DNA of 52,597 nt, taken from contig MWCO01000040.1 in assembly GCA_002070115.1 (NCBI GenBank), forward strand, positions 1 to 52,597, written 5' to 3'. Source of the stretch: Deltaproteobacteria bacterium ADurb.Bin207. Lineage in GTDB: Bacteria; Myxococcota_A; Polyangia; Polyangiales; Polyangiaceae. The notes under the pieces were generated by a model. That model saw only the letters and a list, made by a program, of their open reading frames with translations. It searched no databases and was not told where the DNA came from. Within the stretch, counting starts at the first letter, position 1, and each line of letters starts with the position of its first letter. Positions 51,795 through 52,597 of the stretch are shown here, piece after piece. The position numbers and the translations under genes were made by a program.

Positions 51795-52597
51795 TCATGA
51801 CAACCCGGACCAGCGACGCGCAATCCAATGGATTCCCAAGGCCATCGCTGCCGCCAAACTCCACACCCAGGCCGGCAGCAGAGGAGACTCCTGCCGTTCC
51901 GTGGCCACGGGCGTCGATTGCGGAAACGTGAGTTTGGATACGTCTTTTGCGCCTACGAAAGAGCCAGCGGATGCTTTGGCGATGGTTTGCAAACGTGTCA
52001 CATCCGGACGAGGATCAGCCCATTCGTCCCCGCCTTGCTCACAAGCAAAATCGAAACGTGTCGAAGCGCCTTTGCCAATCTGCAGGCGCAAAGCATATCC
52101 CCCCGCATCCAAAGCAGGCAGCTCCGCCGTAAATGAACGGTCCGTTGATTTTGATCCCACGAGATCGGGAAGCGCTTTCTGACTCCCCAACGCTACGAGC
52201 CGAGCCTGAACCTCCCCTTGCAATCCCGGAACCCGATGAATACGTACCGGTGTCGCTCGTCCCGCAAGACATGGCGAAAGCAACTCGACCCGGGCTGGCT
52301 CATAACGAGGATCGCGCATCAACCATCCGAGCAATGCATCCCAAAGCGCACCGTATCCCCGCCCCGCCATCTGCGAAGCCATCTCGCTAAATGCCAACCG
52401 ATGGGTTCCGTCCACCGAAAGCGCCACCACACGCCCATTGCCATGCTCCCCTAGCGCAAGAACAGGCATCGGCTTGCCTCGGGTTGTCGTCAGTGTCGGA
52501 TGTTCCCACAAAACGACAGCACCGTCGCGCGCTTCATCGAGAAGGTTGGTGCCGGACATCTGGGGCAATCGGTCGCCGTATAGCGCGCGAACAGCCT
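51795..52597 (-). CDS. Glutamine-amidotransferase-like membrane protein, 5' end beyond window
   Basis: The frame is open from the right edge of the window to TGA at 51795, so only the C-terminal ~267 residues are present. The sequence 'MPVLALGEHGNGRVVALSVD' and 'YGALWDALLGWLMRDPRYEP' matches the C-terminal part of the large GATase-1-like/VWA-type membrane proteins (BatA-like region) in which an inactive amidotransferase-like fold sits in the periplasm. An Ig-like part follows ('EVQARLVALGS', 'AELPALDAGGYALRLQIGKG'), then a final membrane helix 'AWVWSLAAAMALGIHWIARR'. Often found with MoxR/BatA genes, which would lie outside the window. Confidence 0.8.
   Translation of the reverse strand, partial: AVRALYGDRLPQMSGTNLLDEARDGAVVLWEHPTLTTTRGKPMPVLALGEHGNGRVVALSVDGTHRLAFSEMASQMAGRGYGALWDALLGWLMRDPRYEPARVELLSPCLAGRATPVRIHRVPGLQGEVQARLVALGSQKALPDLVGSKSTDRSFTAELPALDAGGYALRLQIGKGASTRFDFACEQGGDEWADPRPDVTRLQTIAKASAGSFVGAKDVSKLTFPQSTPVATERQESPLLPAWVWSLAAAMALGIHWIARRWSGLS

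Overview
The window comes from a moderately GC-rich Gram-negative bacterium. I judge it most likely a member of Myxococcota (Polyangia-like) or a close deltaproteobacterial relative. The clues are a eukaryote-type Ser/Thr kinase with a transmembrane tail, many lipoproteins with long Gly-Gly-Thr repeats, 'C-x5-C-x2-G-x2-C' cysteine modules, two SWIM/SNF2 systems, and TolQ-TolR-TolR gene triplets like the AglR-AglQ-AglS gliding motor. This placement is inference from gene content; there is no rRNA here. I saw no tRNA, CRISPR array or intact insertion sequence.

Layout. 1-7.5 kb: a winged-helix-like fragment; a 59-residue small ORF; a TPR protein whose N-terminus carries two sliding-clamp-type QLDLF/QMDLF motifs; a convergent SNF2 helicase + SWIM zinc-finger operon whose SWIM protein ends in a histone-H1-like Lys/Ser/Ala tail. 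7.5-13 kb: sthA, an unrecognised 406-residue protein, and aceE. 13-15.8 kb: two thioredoxin-fold lipoproteins, a DUF808/YedI membrane protein and a small lipoprotein. 15.9-20.8 kb: overlapping signalling genes (a REC-GAF-PAS-PAS-DHp protein without an ATPase domain, a complete histidine kinase, a Sir2 deacylase). 19.9-25.1 kb, minus strand: a TPR protein, a Ser/Thr kinase and a helicase-associated-domain protein. 25.4-28.5 kb: an HD phosphohydrolase / barrel-like / glycerate kinase operon with 1-4 nt overlaps.

28.5-36 kb is the most unusual region. Two divergent four-gene operons each have one TolQ/ExbB-type and two TolR/ExbD-type genes followed by one extra membrane protein. On the minus side the extra gene is a single-pass protein with a Cys-rich insert. 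On the plus side it is a full-length relative of the H+-translocating membrane pyrophosphatase (HppA) in which essentially all pyrophosphate/Mg-binding residues are gone. I know of no described system pairing such a pseudo-pyrophosphatase with proton-driven TolQR motors.

36-39.3 kb: a second SNF2 helicase, here fused to its own N-terminal SWIM finger. 39.6-46.4 kb, minus strand: the rod-shape operon mreB-mreC-mreD-mrdA-rodA followed by two Gly-rich lipoproteins. 46.7-52.6 kb: a tandem-RRM RNA-binding protein, a diacylglycerol-kinase-family lipid kinase overlapping a lipoprotein gene, a large L,D-transpeptidase lipoprotein, and the 3' part of a glutamine-amidotransferase-like membrane protein that runs off the window.

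Themes: envelope construction and energisation (mre/mrd/rod, L,D-transpeptidase, TolQR motors, lipoproteins), DNA maintenance (two SNF2/SWIM systems, clamp-motif TPR protein, helicase-associated protein) and central carbon/redox metabolism (aceE, sthA, glycerate kinase).
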